Below are positions 62,959 to 64,000 of a DNA stretch of 64,000 nt, in pieces (the first letter of the stretch is position 1; every line of letters begins with the position of its first letter). Below the pieces are notes generated by a model. The model was not told where the DNA came from. It searched no databases and saw nothing but the letters and a program-made list of their open reading frames with translations. The stretch lies in NCBI GenBank assembly GCA_028345955.1, contig JAOMEO010000004.1, positions 1 through 64,000 of the forward strand. The letters are read 5' to 3'. This stretch comes from Candidatus Thioglobus sp. GTDB lineage: Bacteria; Pseudomonadota; Gammaproteobacteria; PS1; Pseudothioglobaceae. The translations under genes and the position numbers were made by a program.

Positions 62959-64000
62959 ATGAAAAAACACTTAATTTTTTCCATACTTATAATGAGTGTC
63001 ACTTTAATCCACGCTGAAGGTGTAAATTTAACAAAAGATAAACAACTAACTTGCCAACAATATTATCCTGTTTGTCAAGCCTGTACTAAGAATCAATATT
63101 TGCTTCCTTTTAATAAATTTTCTAGTGATCCTGATGCTTTAGAAGTTGAAGCTGATCAAAGTGAAATAACTGAAAAAGACAATTATCTTATTACTGGCAA
63201 TGTGAAATTAAGGTCAAAGGCTCATTATCTGTCAGCAGATAAAGTTCTAGTTTCAAAAGAAGATCAATCTTCCAAATCCACCGGGAACGTTAAATATCAA
63301 GACAATAATTTTTTTCTTACAGGTGATGAACTTAATATCAACAAAGAAAATGATGATTTAATTGTAGATATAACTAACGCTCATTATCAAGAAATTGAAA
63401 CAACAGCCAATGGTTTTGCCAAATTTATTCGCAAAAATCCTAATAATGCAATTCTTGAAGAAGCTACCTACTCTTTTTGTCCTATTAATAACAATCAATG
63501 GTTTATTAAAACAGAAAAACTTAACCTAAACTTAAATAATAATAGGGCAATTAGTAAAAATGCTTATCTTGTTTTTTATGGTTATCCAATATTTTATTTA
63601 CCTCTCTATAGCTGGATAACTCAAGGTCGAGGATCAGGATTTCTTACTCCAAGTTTTGGCACCTTTAAGGAATCTGATAAAGATAAAAGTGACTATCTAA
63701 TAAGAATTCCATATTACTTTGATATTGCGCCTGATAAAGACCTAATATTGGAACTAAGTTACCTTTCAAATCGTGGCGCTGTTTATAAAGGTCAATATCG
63801 GCAATTAATAGCTCCCGCTAAAAGTCAAGACGATGGTTTATTTGAATTTGAATTCCAATTTCTTAATAACGATCGTATTGCTAACTTGAATCGTTGGCTC
63901 GTTAATACATCTGTAGAACTTGATTTGAATGAAAAAATGCATTTAAGTATGCTTTATAACAAAGTATCGGATGTAGAATACTTTAGAGAAGTCGCCCGAG
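62959..64000 (+). CDS. lptD: LPS-assembly protein LptD (N-terminal part; runs off window end)
   Basis: Hand translation MKKHLIFSILIMSVTLIHAEG...DALEVEADQSEITEKDNYLITGNVKLRSKAHYLSADKVLVSKED...YPIFYLPLYSWITQGRGSGFLTPSFG; frame open to window end. Confidence 0.9.
   Translation, partial: MKKHLIFSILIMSVTLIHAEGVNLTKDKQLTCQQYYPVCQACTKNQYLLPFNKFSSDPDALEVEADQSEITEKDNYLITGNVKLRSKAHYLSADKVLVSKEDQSSKSTGNVKYQDNNFFLTGDELNINKENDDLIVDITNAHYQEIETTANGFAKFIRKNPNNAILEEATYSFCPINNNQWFIKTEKLNLNLNNNRAISKNAYLVFYGYPIFYLPLYSWITQGRGSGFLTPSFGTFKESDKDKSDYLIRIPYYFDIAPDKDLILELSYLSNRGAVYKGQYRQLIAPAKSQDDGLFEFEFQFLNNDRIANLNRWLVNTSVELDLNEKMHLSMLYNKVSDVEYFREVAR

Overview
AT-rich gammaproteobacterial chromosome segment. Gene content and order (hflKC-hisZ-purA-rnr, ribE-ribB-ribH-nusB, ftsW-murG, tsaC-hemF-tusA, trmJ/suhB) look like a streamlined marine lineage, possibly SUP05/Thioglobus-like; the taxonomy is inference. 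Most of the window is housekeeping. The accessory highlight is a ~24 kb organosulfonate region (about 11.5-35.2 kb) with two apparent operons that converge on sulfoacetaldehyde: (a) tauA-tauB-tauC / DMGDH-type FAD oxidoreductase / tpa / ald / xsc, and (b) tctA-tctB-tctC / 973-aa fusion of an acylating aldehyde dehydrogenase with an AMP-forming acyl-CoA ligase / pta. They flank gntR, iclR and an aceA-aceK-rraA-like-hbpS-like block; etfB-etfA-ETF:QO lie next to pta. I read this as a combined taurine (possibly N-methyltaurine) and sulfoacetate catabolic island with C2 assimilation through acetyl-P, acetyl-CoA and the glyoxylate shunt. Unusual details: a fused SauS-SauT-like enzyme, a TauC permease with a predicted periplasmic Ig/cadherin-like insert, a strong terminator/attenuator hairpin between tauA and tauB, a perfect 14-bp-stem hairpin just 5' of the fusion gene, and palindromic candidate operators beside gntR and iclR. 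A ~700-bp intergenic region at 5.1-5.8 kb holds a short unlisted ORF and a terminator-like hairpin. No tRNA, rRNA, CRISPR array or intact mobile element was recognised.
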